The notes below the pieces were generated by a model. That model did not search any database. It worked only from the letters and a program-made list of their open reading frames with translations, and was not told the origin of the DNA. Below are positions 1 through 8,147 of a stretch of DNA of 64,000 bases, in pieces. Source of the DNA: DASRJG01 sp032124015 (GTDB lineage: Bacteria > Acidobacteriota > Polarisedimenticolia > Polarisedimenticolales > DASRJG01). The position numbers and the translations under genes were made by a program. Numbering within the stretch: position 1 is the stretch's first letter; each line of letters begins with the position of its first letter. The stretch lies in assembly GCA_032124015.1 (NCBI GenBank), contig JAQBEH010000018.1, forward strand, positions 1-64,000, in the 5' to 3' direction.

Positions 1-15
1 CATCAACTCTGCTCA

Positions 16-48
16 ACACTCTTTCCCTCCACGACGCTCTTCCGATCT
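16..48 (+). other. Illumina TruSeq adapter remnant (sequencing artefact)
   Basis: These 33 bases match the 3' part of the Illumina TruSeq universal adapter (ACACTCTTTCC...GCTCTTCCGATCT) with a single A-to-C mismatch at base 29. Bases 1-15 just outside are not recognised but lie beyond the adapter, so they are also unlikely to be genomic. Real sequence seems to begin at base 49. This marks an untrimmed contig end and explains why the gene at 49-101 stops abruptly. Confidence 0.93.
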
Positions 49-101
49 GCCAACAGGGCGAGTATCGCCGCGATCATCCAAGCTCTCATCATGGTTTGCA
101 T
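49..101 (-). CDS. Partial CDS: signal peptide of an exported protein, cut by the contig end
   Basis: Only the first 17 codons remain (MQTMMRAWMIAAILALL) before the adapter junction. They form a short basic start followed by a hydrophobic stretch, as in an N-terminal signal peptide or membrane anchor. An ATG at 101 is preceded by GAGGAG at 109-114 with a seven-base spacing, which is a strong ribosome binding site. The gene follows the pseudopilin at 138-551 by 36 bases on the same strand, so it is probably the next member of the secretion/pilus operon. The start could also be one of the next two ATG codons (92 or 89). The product cannot be identified from this fragment. Confidence 0.55.
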
Positions 102-137
102 CGCCCATCTCCTCGAAACCGCCCCGGGGGGCGATCG

Positions 138-551
138 TCAAAAATCGGAATAACTCCGGCCGTTAAGGGAGGTCCCCTCCGCGCCGCTTCTCACATTGAC
201 GATTCCCGGCTCGGTCGAGATGTCGGATTCGTCTTGCTCCGCCTGCTCCACGATCCACGAATCCGGGCTGTCGGTGAACGGGTCCTTCGGGACGGCCTGA
301 AGGTAGTGATCCTCGACGAGCGACGTGATGTCGGAAGGGTATTTTCCCTTGTCGGCAAAGTACTGGTTGATCAGCGTGCGCATCGTGTAAAGGTCTTGCT
401 GCAACGCCGCCTCCTTCGCCTTGACGATGCTGCGCCGGTAGTTCGCGACCGCCACGGCCGAGAGGATGCCGATGATGGCGCAAACCACCAGGAGCTCGAT
501 CAGGGTGAATCCTCTCTGGCGTCTCTTTCGTGCACGCTCACCACTTGGCAT
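138..551 (-). CDS. Type IV pilin-like / GspG-type pseudopilin
   Basis: This 137-aa protein has a basic 14-residue leader ending in Gly14, then FTLIELLVV with Glu at mature position 5. That is the class III signal cut and methylated by prepilin peptidase. The hydrophobic helix (about residues 15-37) would hold the subunit in the inner membrane before assembly into a pseudopilus or pilus. The C-terminal part carries a PKDPFTDSP-type loop like the calcium-binding loop of GspG, and the length is typical of GspG. It overlaps the end of the upstream pseudopilin gene by 14 bases and sits downstream of the secretin. No prepilin peptidase (pilD/gspO) is seen in the window. Whether it is the major subunit cannot be told. 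Confidence 0.88.
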   Translation of the reverse strand: MPSGERARKRRQRGFTLIELLVVCAIIGILSAVAVANYRRSIVKAKEAALQQDLYTMRTLINQYFADKGKYPSDITSLVEDHYLQAVPKDPFTDSPDSWIVEQAEQDESDISTEPGIVNVRSGAEGTSLNGRSYSDF

Positions 552-1026
552 AGGGTGTCCCGTCCAGAGCGACCGCCTCGCTCTTGGAATGTACGTCGAA
601 GATATTGAGTCCGTCGGTTCCGAACGATCCCGGCCGGTCGTGGCTGGACCGCGTCTCCCAGTCGGCCTCTCCGGTGAGCGGATCGCGCGGGAGTCGGCGC
701 AGATACTTCACCTTCGTGCCCACGACATCGCCGATGTCGAACCCTTGGTAGAGCCAGTCGAGCTCCTCCGGGTAGTGGTCGTCGTTGGTTCCGTTCAGCT
801 TCATGCCCATGGATTGGATGTGCTCGACGTCCCACTGGAACCGGTCGATTGCAGTGCGGATCTCGCGAAGCGCCTGCCTGAGCTCGAGTTCCTTACGGCG
901 CTTCACCCAGGTGTTCGCCACGGGGATGGCGATGGAGGCGAGGACGAGGATGATCGCGGAACAGCACACGAGCTCGATCAGGGTCAGCCCCCGCTCGTTT
1001 GAGCCGCTGCGTCCGCAACGCATCAT
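538..1026 (-). CDS. Type IV pilin-like / GspG-type pseudopilin (second copy)
   Basis: This 162-aa protein has the prepilin signal RG|LTLIELV (cut predicted after Gly13, Glu at mature position 5), with Leu instead of the usual Phe/Met as first mature residue. A hydrophobic helix follows (about 14-36), then an alpha-helical stretch rich in Arg/Glu, and a C-terminal region with LPRDPLTGEADWETRSS that resembles the GspG calcium loop. It lies four bases after the secretin stop and overlaps the next pseudopilin by 14 bases. The two pseudopilins differ clearly in sequence, so they are not a recent duplication. Start could be either of two adjacent ATG codons (1026 or 1023). Confidence 0.87.
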   Translation of the reverse strand: MMRCGRSGSNERGLTLIELVCCSAIILVLASIAIPVANTWVKRRKELELRQALREIRTAIDRFQWDVEHIQSMGMKLNGTNDDHYPEELDWLYQGFDIGDVVGTKVKYLRRLPRDPLTGEADWETRSSHDRPGSFGTDGLNIFDVHSKSEAVALDGTPYAKW

Positions 1027-1030
1027 CGCC

Positions 1031-3463
1031 TCAGGGCCCGACCGCGACCGGAGCCGTCAGGAAGCTGGCCGGAACGTTGCGCGCTTGCGGGTCTTTCACG
1101 GAGGCACTCGTCCAGCCGAACCCGCAGTCGCCGGGATTGATCGCCTGAAACTGGAACGTCGCCAGGGTCCCGGCCCCGGACATGCCGTCTCCACCCCCGA
1201 GGCGAGAAAGGCCGACGACGACCTCTCCGCCGCCGGAGTCGTTCGCCAGAAACACGGTGTTCGCGCCGTCGCTCCTCAAAAACGGGCCCTGGTCCGCCGG
1301 CGGGATGAACTCCAAGACCTGCCGGTTGTAGCGAAGGTGGAACGGCACGGAACCGACGTTGGTCGCGTTTTCGATCCGGACTTCCACCGTCAACCTATCG
1401 CCGACGCGGTACGACGGCGCCGACGGCACGAGGCGGACCGTCGCAGGCCCCGCAGTCGAGGGAGGCTCGTCCGTTCCGGTGTCTGAGTCCGGTGGCGTAT
1501 CGCCGTCGTCTTGGTTCGCGGGAGGCTCGTCAGCCGGCGGCTGCTCTTCGGACGTCGGCGTCGGGGGGGCCACAACCGGGGGCGCGGCGACCGGCTCGTC
1601 GGGCACGGGAACCGGCGCGGGTGCACCCGTGCGATCGCGCTCGACCACGGCCCCGCCCGGCGTTCCGGTGTCCTCGGGGGTCTCAACCGGCGGGAGGACC
1701 GCCTTCGCGGGATCGGCGGCAATATCGGGAGCCGCCGCGCCGTCTTCGGGATCGGCGAACGGCGACACCCCCATCACGCCGCGCACGGAGCCGCGTAGGC
1801 GCATGTTGTCTTCGGTGCCGACCCAGAGCGTCTGGAGATCCTCTTCCTTGATGTCCGGGATGCGCACGATGTAGGGGGTGAGTGTCAGGACGATGTCCGT
1901 CTCCTCGCGATCCGTGGTGTTCGTCGAGAACACGTCGCCGATTCCGGGGATGTCCGTGATCCCCGCGACACCGGATTTCGACCTCTTGTCGTCTCGTTTG
2001 ATCAAGCCGGCGAGCAAGTTGGTTTCTCCGTCACGGAGCCGGATGGTGGTCTGGATCTGGCGCGTGCCGATGATCGGCTGGGTGACCCCCGTGCCGAGAT
2101 CCACGACACCGGCTAGGTTCGAAACCTCGAGCTCGACCTTGAGCGAGACCTCTTTGTTGTGGTGGACGCGCGGTTCGATCTTCAGCGTAATCCCGACGTT
2201 TTGGTAGGTGAACGAAGTGATCGGCACGATGTTGCCGCCCACCGTCTGCGAGCTGTTGAAGGACGTATTCGGGATCGGGATGCGGTTGGCGATGACGATC
2301 TCGGCCTTTTCCCCCTCGCTGACCCGCAGCTGCGGTTGGGCGATCGCCCTGGTGTCGGAGTCGCTCTTCAAGAAGTTCAGCACAACGGAAGGGATCGGTC
2401 CGAGCAACCAGTTCCCCTGCTGCTTGAGCGACGACAGGTTGTTGAGAGGCAGCGACGCACTGCCGTCTAGAAACTGGAGGGTCATCGATTTTGACGACAG
2501 ATCGATCCCAAGAGTCAGCAGGGTCTTGCGATTGATCTCGAGGAGCTGGACGTCGATGATCACCTCGCCCTTCGACTTGTCGTTGGATTCGATCAGCTTC
2601 GCGGCGATCGCGACCTTGTCGGGGGTGTCCTTGATGGAGATCGAGTTCAGTGGGGCGTTTTCCGCCACCTGCCGCGAGTTCAAGAGCGTGCGGATGACCG
2701 CCACGACCTGCTTCGTATCGCCGCTCGACAGATAGAACGTCCGGATGACCTGATCCTCGAGCTCCTGCCGCTTCTGGCGGTTGTCCGGAGCGATGAGGAG
2801 CGTGTGCTCGTCGATGATCTTGTAGAAGTTCTTGGTCTGGAGCATCAAGACATCGAGCGCTCGTTCGAGCGTGACGCTTCCGATCTCGATGGTCAGCGGC
2901 TTGTTGAGGTCGGTTTTCTCGTCGTAGATGAAGTTGATCTGCGAGGCCTTGCCGATCACGTCGAAGATCTGGCCGATCGGCCTGTCGCGGAATTGGACCT
3001 GAATCGGAATGTTCGACTTCGCGGAGAGCTTGGGCGGCGCCAACGCGTCTTTCTGGGCCCGCTCCTTCAATCGCTCCATCTCAGAGGGCAGTTCGTCCCT
3101 CCGGCGGATCATGGTCAGCGCCTTGTCGAGCTCGTCCGCGGCGTGCTGATTGCCCGGAAACAGCAGCAGTGTTTGCTGGTACTCGGATGCCGCGAGGTCC
3201 CATTGCGCGGATTTGCCGTAGCGCTTGGCTTTTTCGAAGTGCTGGGCCGACGCCTTCAGCTTCGCCCGGGTGAGCGCGATGTCGTAGGTCTCGTTTCCGG
3301 GGTCCAAGGCCCGCGCCTTGCTGTACTGGAGAACGGCCTGGTCCCAGTTCTCGCGGTGGGCCTCTTTCTGGGCCGTCTGGAAGGCCTTTTGCGCGGCGCA
3401 GCCCGCGGACATCAACAGTACGACCGCCAGGGCCGCTCCCACGATTCGGTTCGTCGTCGACAC
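1031..3463 (-). CDS. Secretin (GspD/PilQ family) lipoprotein with C-terminal cohesin-like domain
   Basis: About 810 aa. It forms the outer-membrane channel for the pilus/secretion machine. The N-terminus has a signal peptide ending in the lipobox LMSAGC, then TPR-like helices (to about residue 120), an STN domain (around QIFDVIGKASQINFIYDEKT), an N1 domain (NSISIKDTPDKV), and the secretin core ending in TDIVLTLTPYIVR. A Pro/Glu/Thr-rich linker follows, then about 130 residues that read as a cohesin-type beta-sandwich (PSAPSYRVGDRLTVEVRI...FHLRYNRQVLEF). GTG at 3463 is chosen because GGGAG lies six bases upstream; an earlier in-frame GTG at 3487 has no ribosome binding site. The cohesin tail is the unusual part. 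Confidence 0.9.
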   Translation of the reverse strand: MSTTNRIVGAALAVVLLMSAGCAAQKAFQTAQKEAHRENWDQAVLQYSKARALDPGNETYDIALTRAKLKASAQHFEKAKRYGKSAQWDLAASEYQQTLLLFPGNQHAADELDKALTMIRRRDELPSEMERLKERAQKDALAPPKLSAKSNIPIQVQFRDRPIGQIFDVIGKASQINFIYDEKTDLNKPLTIEIGSVTLERALDVLMLQTKNFYKIIDEHTLLIAPDNRQKRQELEDQVIRTFYLSSGDTKQVVAVIRTLLNSRQVAENAPLNSISIKDTPDKVAIAAKLIESNDKSKGEVIIDVQLLEINRKTLLTLGIDLSSKSMTLQFLDGSASLPLNNLSSLKQQGNWLLGPIPSVVLNFLKSDSDTRAIAQPQLRVSEGEKAEIVIANRIPIPNTSFNSSQTVGGNIVPITSFTYQNVGITLKIEPRVHHNKEVSLKVELEVSNLAGVVDLGTGVTQPIIGTRQIQTTIRLRDGETNLLAGLIKRDDKRSKSGVAGITDIPGIGDVFSTNTTDREETDIVLTLTPYIVRIPDIKEEDLQTLWVGTEDNMRLRGSVRGVMGVSPFADPEDGAAAPDIAADPAKAVLPPVETPEDTGTPGGAVVERDRTGAPAPVPVPDEPVAAPPVVAPPTPTSEEQPPADEPPANQDDGDTPPDSDTGTDEPPSTAGPATVRLVPSAPSYRVGDRLTVEVRIENATNVGSVPFHLRYNRQVLEFIPPADQGPFLRSDGANTVFLANDSGGGEVVVGLSRLGGGDGMSGAGTLATFQFQAINPGDCGFGWTSASVKDPQARNVPASFLTAPVAVGP

Positions 3464-3496
3464 GTGCGTCTCCCGTTTCGTTTGCACTCGCGTCCG

Positions 3497-4135
3497 CTAC
3501 TTTCCACGCAGGAGCGGCAGTTCCCGCACCTGGCCCTTGAACTTCGGGTTCACGTAGCTGATCACCACGGACTCGTACTTGATCTCGTCCACGCGGAACT
3601 CTCTTTTCACGATCTCCCCCGCCGTAGCGACGAACGTCGTGTCGTTTTCTTCGAAGGCCGCGATGCGCCCGCTCGGCGGCCCGACGAACCCCAGGAACTT
3701 GAACGTGATCGCCGGAGGCTGCGGCGGCGGAGGCGGCACCGGATGCGCGGCCAAGTAGACTTGGCGCTCGGCGTCCTCTTTCTGCCGTTGCAACGCGGCG
3801 AGCCGTGCCCTCTCCTCGGCCTCTTTTTGCGCTTTCGCGGCGGCCGCGGCGGCCGCCCGCATCTGCTTCACTTGGGCCCACGACGGCGGACGCACGGAGT
3901 ACTTGAATAGATCCCGGCCGGCCTGATCGTACTTGACGACCGCCCGGTCGAGGAGATCCATGTGAACGATCGGCGCCGTGCCGATGGCGAGCTCTTTCTT
4001 TGCGTCCGCTCTCTTCGCGGCCGCCTCCGCCACGGCCGGCGCCTCGGAACTCCAGGCGCGCCACAGCCACACGACCAGAGCCAGACTCAATCCGGCGATC
4101 AAGACACTTTCGCGCCGGGACAGACGCCGTGCCAT
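3497..4135 (-). CDS. PilP/GspC-like inner-membrane pilus assembly protein
   Basis: 212 aa. One N-terminal membrane segment (about residues 12-28) is followed by an Ala/Lys/Glu-rich, probably coiled-coil stretch (about 90-125), a polyproline run, and a small C-terminal beta domain (ITFKFLGFVGPPSGRIAAFEENDTTFVATAGEIV...). That layout and its place between PilO and the secretin match PilP of type IV pili or GspC of type II secretion, which link the inner-membrane platform to the secretin. The ATG shares its A with the PilO stop (TGATG). Identity rests on position and architecture more than on strong sequence matches. Confidence 0.7.
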   Translation of the reverse strand: MARRLSRRESVLIAGLSLALVVWLWRAWSSEAPAVAEAAAKRADAKKELAIGTAPIVHMDLLDRAVVKYDQAGRDLFKYSVRPPSWAQVKQMRAAAAAAAKAQKEAEERARLAALQRQKEDAERQVYLAAHPVPPPPPQPPAITFKFLGFVGPPSGRIAAFEENDTTFVATAGEIVKREFRVDEIKYESVVISYVNPKFKGQVRELPLLRGK

Positions 4136-4755
4136 CAGGAACTCCGGACCGGGACGATCGGCTTCTTCCCGAGGTCGTCCAGATCGGTATCCGGGGCGAT
4201 GAAATAAGTCGCGAGCGTGATGTTCAGCTCAAGGAGCTCGGCCGACTTCCCGCTTCCGAGCGCGACGCTCTCGATGACGAGGAAGTTGTCGGAACTCTCG
4301 ACCGACTGAATGAACTTCCGCAGCGCGGTGTAACCACCCGACAGCGGCACCACGATCGCGAAGCGCTCGAGCGCGCCGTTGTCCAGCGGCTCGTTTTCGT
4401 ATTTCACCCGGTCGAGGGCGATGCCGAATTCGCGCGCGAGTTTCGAGACCTCGAGCTGGACGCCGATCATGCGGCGCTGGCGCGTCGAAAGGACGTCGCC
4501 AGCGAGGTGCTTCATGTCGTCCCGCGCCTTCTCCAGAGCCTTCCGGTGATCTTCTTTTTGAACGACGTCCTTCTCGCGTGTTTTCACGACCTGGAGCTGT
4601 GGACTCGACAGGTCCGTCAACTGACGGTGCCGGACGACCTTGGGACGAACGACGAACACCGTAACCACGGCGTTGACGACGATCAGGACCACGAGAATGG
4701 AAACGATGATCCCGCTCGCATCGCGGACGTCGAAGCGGGGTCGCCGCGCGGTCAT
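4135..4755 (-). CDS. pilO: PilO-like pilus assembly protein
   Basis: 206 aa with a short cytoplasmic start, one transmembrane helix (about residues 14-37), a coiled coil rich in Lys/Glu/Asp (about 55-95), and a C-terminal ferredoxin-like domain ending in LNITLATYFIAP. PilO pairs with PilN in the periplasm to align PilM and PilP. The start is ATG 4755, which overlaps the PilN stop in an ATGA junction; longer readings have no family support. It is equivalent to GspM in type II systems. Confidence 0.82.
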   Translation of the reverse strand: MTARRPRFDVRDASGIIVSILVVLIVVNAVVTVFVVRPKVVRHRQLTDLSSPQLQVVKTREKDVVQKEDHRKALEKARDDMKHLAGDVLSTRQRRMIGVQLEVSKLAREFGIALDRVKYENEPLDNGALERFAIVVPLSGGYTALRKFIQSVESSDNFLVIESVALGSGKSAELLELNITLATYFIAPDTDLDDLGKKPIVPVRSS

Positions 4756-5462
4756 TGCAAGCCCTCGAGCGCCGAGGGAGGCGCCTCTCCGCCTTCTTCC
4801 GCGGCCTGGCGCGCGGCGTCCAAGACGTGAGGGATCTCCGGGTGCTCGCCGGTCAGCCGTGCGTCCGGATCGTAGAGAAAGCGGAGTTGAAAGGAGACTT
4901 CCGACGAACCCACCGGCGACTCGTTGCGAATCGGCTCCACTCCGGCGAAGTGCGGATCGACGATCAAGGCGCGCTCGAACTCGAGAAACGACTCGAAGCT
5001 CTGGGCGCGGCCTTCGACGTCCACCGGAACGGTCCCCTCGAACACCTCGCCCCGAAGTCCTCCCGCTGCCGCGCGGCCCATCCCGTAGATGGGGTGCACG
5101 GCGATCATCCGAACCTCGTAGGGGACCACGCGCTCGAGCGTGTTGAACAGCCGCGTCCACGAGAGTCCGCGGCGAAGGATGATGTCGTTGGCCTTGTCGG
5201 CTTGGACCTTCAGTGTCTTCGGGTCGAACACACGAATGCCCTTGATGGCGTCGTCCTCGCGTTGATCGAGAGCGCCGAGCTGGCGCTCGACGGAACCGAG
5301 ATCCGCCTGCAAGGCTTCCAACTTGCGGTTCGCTGTCATCGCGGTGTGCGCGTTCCAGGCCGAAAACGCCACGACCGCGGCGAGCAGGAGGCCGTGCACC
5401 GCCCAGATCGGCGTGTTGTTGCGAAACGGCCGCGACGCGACGTTGAGTTCGAGCGCCTTCAT
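4752..5462 (-). CDS. pilN: PilN-like pilus assembly protein
   Basis: 236 aa. The N-terminus reads MKALELNVASRPFRN, and the ELN.ASRPF pattern is typical of PilN, where this peptide docks into PilM in the cytoplasm. One transmembrane helix follows (about 20-40), then a coiled coil and a periplasmic ferredoxin-like domain. Start ATG 5462 overlaps the PilM stop as ATGA, and the gene overlaps pilO by four bases. It should form the PilM-PilN-PilO inner-membrane platform. Confidence 0.85.
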   Translation of the reverse strand: MKALELNVASRPFRNNTPIWAVHGLLLAAVVAFSAWNAHTAMTANRKLEALQADLGSVERQLGALDQREDDAIKGIRVFDPKTLKVQADKANDIILRRGLSWTRLFNTLERVVPYEVRMIAVHPIYGMGRAAAGGLRGEVFEGTVPVDVEGRAQSFESFLEFERALIVDPHFAGVEPIRNESPVGSSEVSFQLRFLYDPDARLTGEHPEIPHVLDAARQAAEEGGEAPPSALEGLQ

Positions 5463-6484
5463 CACGCCGCCGTCCTTCCCGATGCGGCGCCCAAGGCCGG
5501 GGCGAGGCGCTGGCCGTCCACCGGGTCGAATCTCCGGCCCGCCGACGGGTCGAGCCCCTCCGCGGCGTCGATCGCGCACACCGAGGCGATGCCGATGCGC
5601 TCGAGAACGGGGATCACCTCGTCGAGGCCCGGCGCCACCGCGCGCACGAAGACCGTGCCCACGCCGGAGCCTCCGAGCTTTTCGGCGTAGTACGAAAACG
5701 AAGACGTCAACTCGCGGGCCATCACCGCAAGCCGTCCCGAGGCATCGGCTTCCTCGCCCCCCGCGTAGCTCTTGCACCGGAAGAACACGACCCGATCGGC
5801 CCGCATGATCATGAGGGTGAAGTAGTTGCGTGTGCAGTTGAGCAGTGCGGCATCAGTCCCCGAGGCGACGGCCTTGGCGATCGCGGGTCGCGTGAGGTTG
5901 AACACGCTCGGCGTGCACAGATCGATGAGTCCGGGCCGCGCCCCCGCCGCCTCGAAGGCCGCCTCGTACTGCTCGACCACGGACCGCAACATGACCGCGA
6001 CGAGAAGGTTCATTTCGGGGCCGGCGCCCGGAAGCGCAAACGACGATATCGTCGCTTCCTCGAGGCGAAACGGCACCGAGCGCCGCAGCTTGAAACGGAG
6101 AATCTCGCGCAGGTTTTTTCTCGTCGCCGGACGCTCCGGGAGGGTCACGATCGACACCTTCGCGAAATTGTCGGGGAGAATCAGCGAAACCTTCCCCGGC
6201 TTGGTCCCGCTGCGCTCGAACAACGCCCGCGCTTGCCCGGTCAGGTCGGCGAGCGATCCCAGATCGGGCCTGAAGATCGAGGCCCCCACCGCATGGTCGG
6301 GGGCCGCCTGAATTTGAAACGTCTCCAGAACGGGCCGCGACCGCCGTCGGTGCAACACGCGAACGAGCGTCAATTGGCCGCGATCGATCTCGACGGCGAC
6401 CGGCGGATACTTGGGGCGCAGATCGAGCAACGCCTCGGGGTCGAAGCGCTTCAAGCGCGCGAGGATAGGATCGAGGGCGCTCAT
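5462..6484 (-). CDS. pilM: PilM-like actin-fold pilus assembly protein
   Basis: 340 aa, without signal peptide. Sequence stretches such as VAVEIDRGQLTLVRV, LPERPATRKNLREILRFKLRRSVPF and AALLNCTRNYFTLMIMRADRVVFFR follow the actin-like PilM/GspL fold, with the EI..L.FKL....PF segment being a good PilM marker. The nucleotide-binding glycine motifs are weak, so ATP binding is uncertain. It would bind the N-terminal peptide of PilN on the cytoplasmic side. It overlaps the PilB/GspE gene by four bases. Confidence 0.83.
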   Translation of the reverse strand: MSALDPILARLKRFDPEALLDLRPKYPPVAVEIDRGQLTLVRVLHRRRSRPVLETFQIQAAPDHAVGASIFRPDLGSLADLTGQARALFERSGTKPGKVSLILPDNFAKVSIVTLPERPATRKNLREILRFKLRRSVPFRLEEATISSFALPGAGPEMNLLVAVMLRSVVEQYEAAFEAAGARPGLIDLCTPSVFNLTRPAIAKAVASGTDAALLNCTRNYFTLMIMRADRVVFFRCKSYAGGEEADASGRLAVMARELTSSFSYYAEKLGGSGVGTVFVRAVAPGLDEVIPVLERIGIASVCAIDAAEGLDPSAGRRFDPVDGQRLAPALGAASGRTAA

Positions 6485-8133
6485 TCGACGAAGGTCACCT
6501 TGTTGATCTCATGAAGGGAGGTCTTGCCGGCGAAAACCTTGGCCAGCGCGGCCTCGCGGAGGAAGGTCATGCCCTCCTCCTTCGCCGCGCGCTTGATGTC
6601 CGCCGCGGGCCGCTTCTCGAGGATCATCTCGCGAATTCGGTCCGACATGTCGAGAAGCTCCGCGATCGCGGTCCGTCCGGAGTACCCCGTGCCGTTGCAG
6701 TCGATGCAACCCTTCCCCTCATGGAACGTGAAGTCGAGGTAACGATTAGGGTCGAGCCCCGAGGCGAGAAGCTGGTCGCGCGTCGCCTTCACGGTGCGCT
6801 TGCAACTCGAGCAGATCAGGCGGACGAGGCGCTGGGCGAGAATGCAGTTCAAAGCAGAGACGAAGTTGTACGGCTCGACGCCCATATTCAGGAAGCGGCC
6901 GAGCACGTCCACCACGTTGTTCGCGTGGACGGTCGTGAAGACGAGGTGGCCGGTCAGGGCGGACTGGATGGCGATCTGCGCCGTTTCGGCGTCCCGGATT
7001 TCTCCGACCATGATCTTGTCCGGGTCGTGCCGCAGGATCGAACGCAAGCCGCGGGCGAACGTGAGCCCCTTCTTCTCGTTCACCGGAATCTGCGTAATCC
7101 CTGGAAGCTGGTACTCGACCGGGTCTTCGATCGTGATGATCTTGTCCTCGTCGTTTTTGATCTCCGAGATCGCGGCGTAGAGCGTCGTCGTCTTGCCGGA
7201 GCCGGTCGGCCCGGTGACGAGCACCATGCCGTACGGCTCCCTGATGAAGCGCCTCATGCGCTGCATGTCGCGGTCTTCGAAGCCGCACACGTCGAGCGAG
7301 AGCGAGGCGAACTCGCGATTGGTCGACTCCTTGTCCAGAATGCGGATGACGCAGTCTTCGCCGTGGACCGACGGCATGATCGAGACGCGGAAATCGACCG
7401 TACGGCCCTTGATGCGCAGCTTGAACCGGCCGTCCTGCGGGACGCGTTTTTCGGAAATGTCGAGTTCCGACATCACCTTGATGCGCGAGATGATCGTCTG
7501 GTGGAATTTCTTGTCGATCGGCTCCATCGCCTGGTACAAAACGCCGTCGATGCGGTACTTGATGACGACTTCGCGATCGCGCGTTTCGATGTGGATGTCG
7601 GACGCGCGGCGCTGCAGGGCGTTGAACACCGTCGAGTCGACCAACTTGATGATCGGCGACTGATCCGAGGTGAGACGGTCGATCGTGAGCGTTTCTTCGC
7701 CGGTCTCGTCGTCTTCGAGGACGATCTGGATCCGGAACTCCTCGGTCGCTTCCTCGAGGACGCGCTGGGAGGATTCGCTCTTCTTGAGGATCTCTTGAAT
7801 CGCGCCCGGTGTTCCGACGACCACCTCGATCGACGTTCCGAGCAGCAGCTCGAGCTCGTCGATCATGAGCACGTCGGTGGGGTCGGCGACGACGATCTGG
7901 AGGCCCGTCGCCGTGCGGTTTCTCGGCACGAAGTTGTACCGGAACATCAGGTCGACCGGGATCGAACGGAACAGCTCGGCGTCGATCTCGAAATTCGCGA
8001 GATCGACGTATTCGATGCCGATCCGTTGCGCGAGCCGGCGCGACTTGAACTCCTCGGACAGCACGTCTGCGCCCGTGTCTCCGTCGATCGTCGGGAGAAC
8101 CAGAGAGTCGCGTTCTTGGGTTTCGTCCGCCAT
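6481..8133 (-). CDS. PilB/GspE-family assembly ATPase
   Basis: 550 aa hexameric ATPase that powers pseudopilin or pilin polymerisation. Residues about 30-120 form the T2SSE N-terminal domain. The catalytic domain has Walker A GPTGSGKTT (about 308-316), an Asp box, Walker B IMVGEIRD, and a His box around TGHLVFTTVHAN. A four-cysteine zinc module (CSSCK...CIDCNGTGYSGR, about 448-490) is present, as in GspE/PilB but absent in PilT. A GAAGGA-like ribosome binding site precedes ATG 8133, 14 bases after the PilC stop. Retraction would be handled by the separate pilT at 41343-42521, which favours a pilus-like role for at least part of the machine. Confidence 0.93.
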   Translation of the reverse strand: MADETQERDSLVLPTIDGDTGADVLSEEFKSRRLAQRIGIEYVDLANFEIDAELFRSIPVDLMFRYNFVPRNRTATGLQIVVADPTDVLMIDELELLLGTSIEVVVGTPGAIQEILKKSESSQRVLEEATEEFRIQIVLEDDETGEETLTIDRLTSDQSPIIKLVDSTVFNALQRRASDIHIETRDREVVIKYRIDGVLYQAMEPIDKKFHQTIISRIKVMSELDISEKRVPQDGRFKLRIKGRTVDFRVSIMPSVHGEDCVIRILDKESTNREFASLSLDVCGFEDRDMQRMRRFIREPYGMVLVTGPTGSGKTTTLYAAISEIKNDEDKIITIEDPVEYQLPGITQIPVNEKKGLTFARGLRSILRHDPDKIMVGEIRDAETAQIAIQSALTGHLVFTTVHANNVVDVLGRFLNMGVEPYNFVSALNCILAQRLVRLICSSCKRTVKATRDQLLASGLDPNRYLDFTFHEGKGCIDCNGTGYSGRTAIAELLDMSDRIREMILEKRPAADIKRAAKEEGMTFLREAALAKVFAGKTSLHEINKVTFVE

Positions 8134-8147
8134 GTCCTTCTCTTCGC

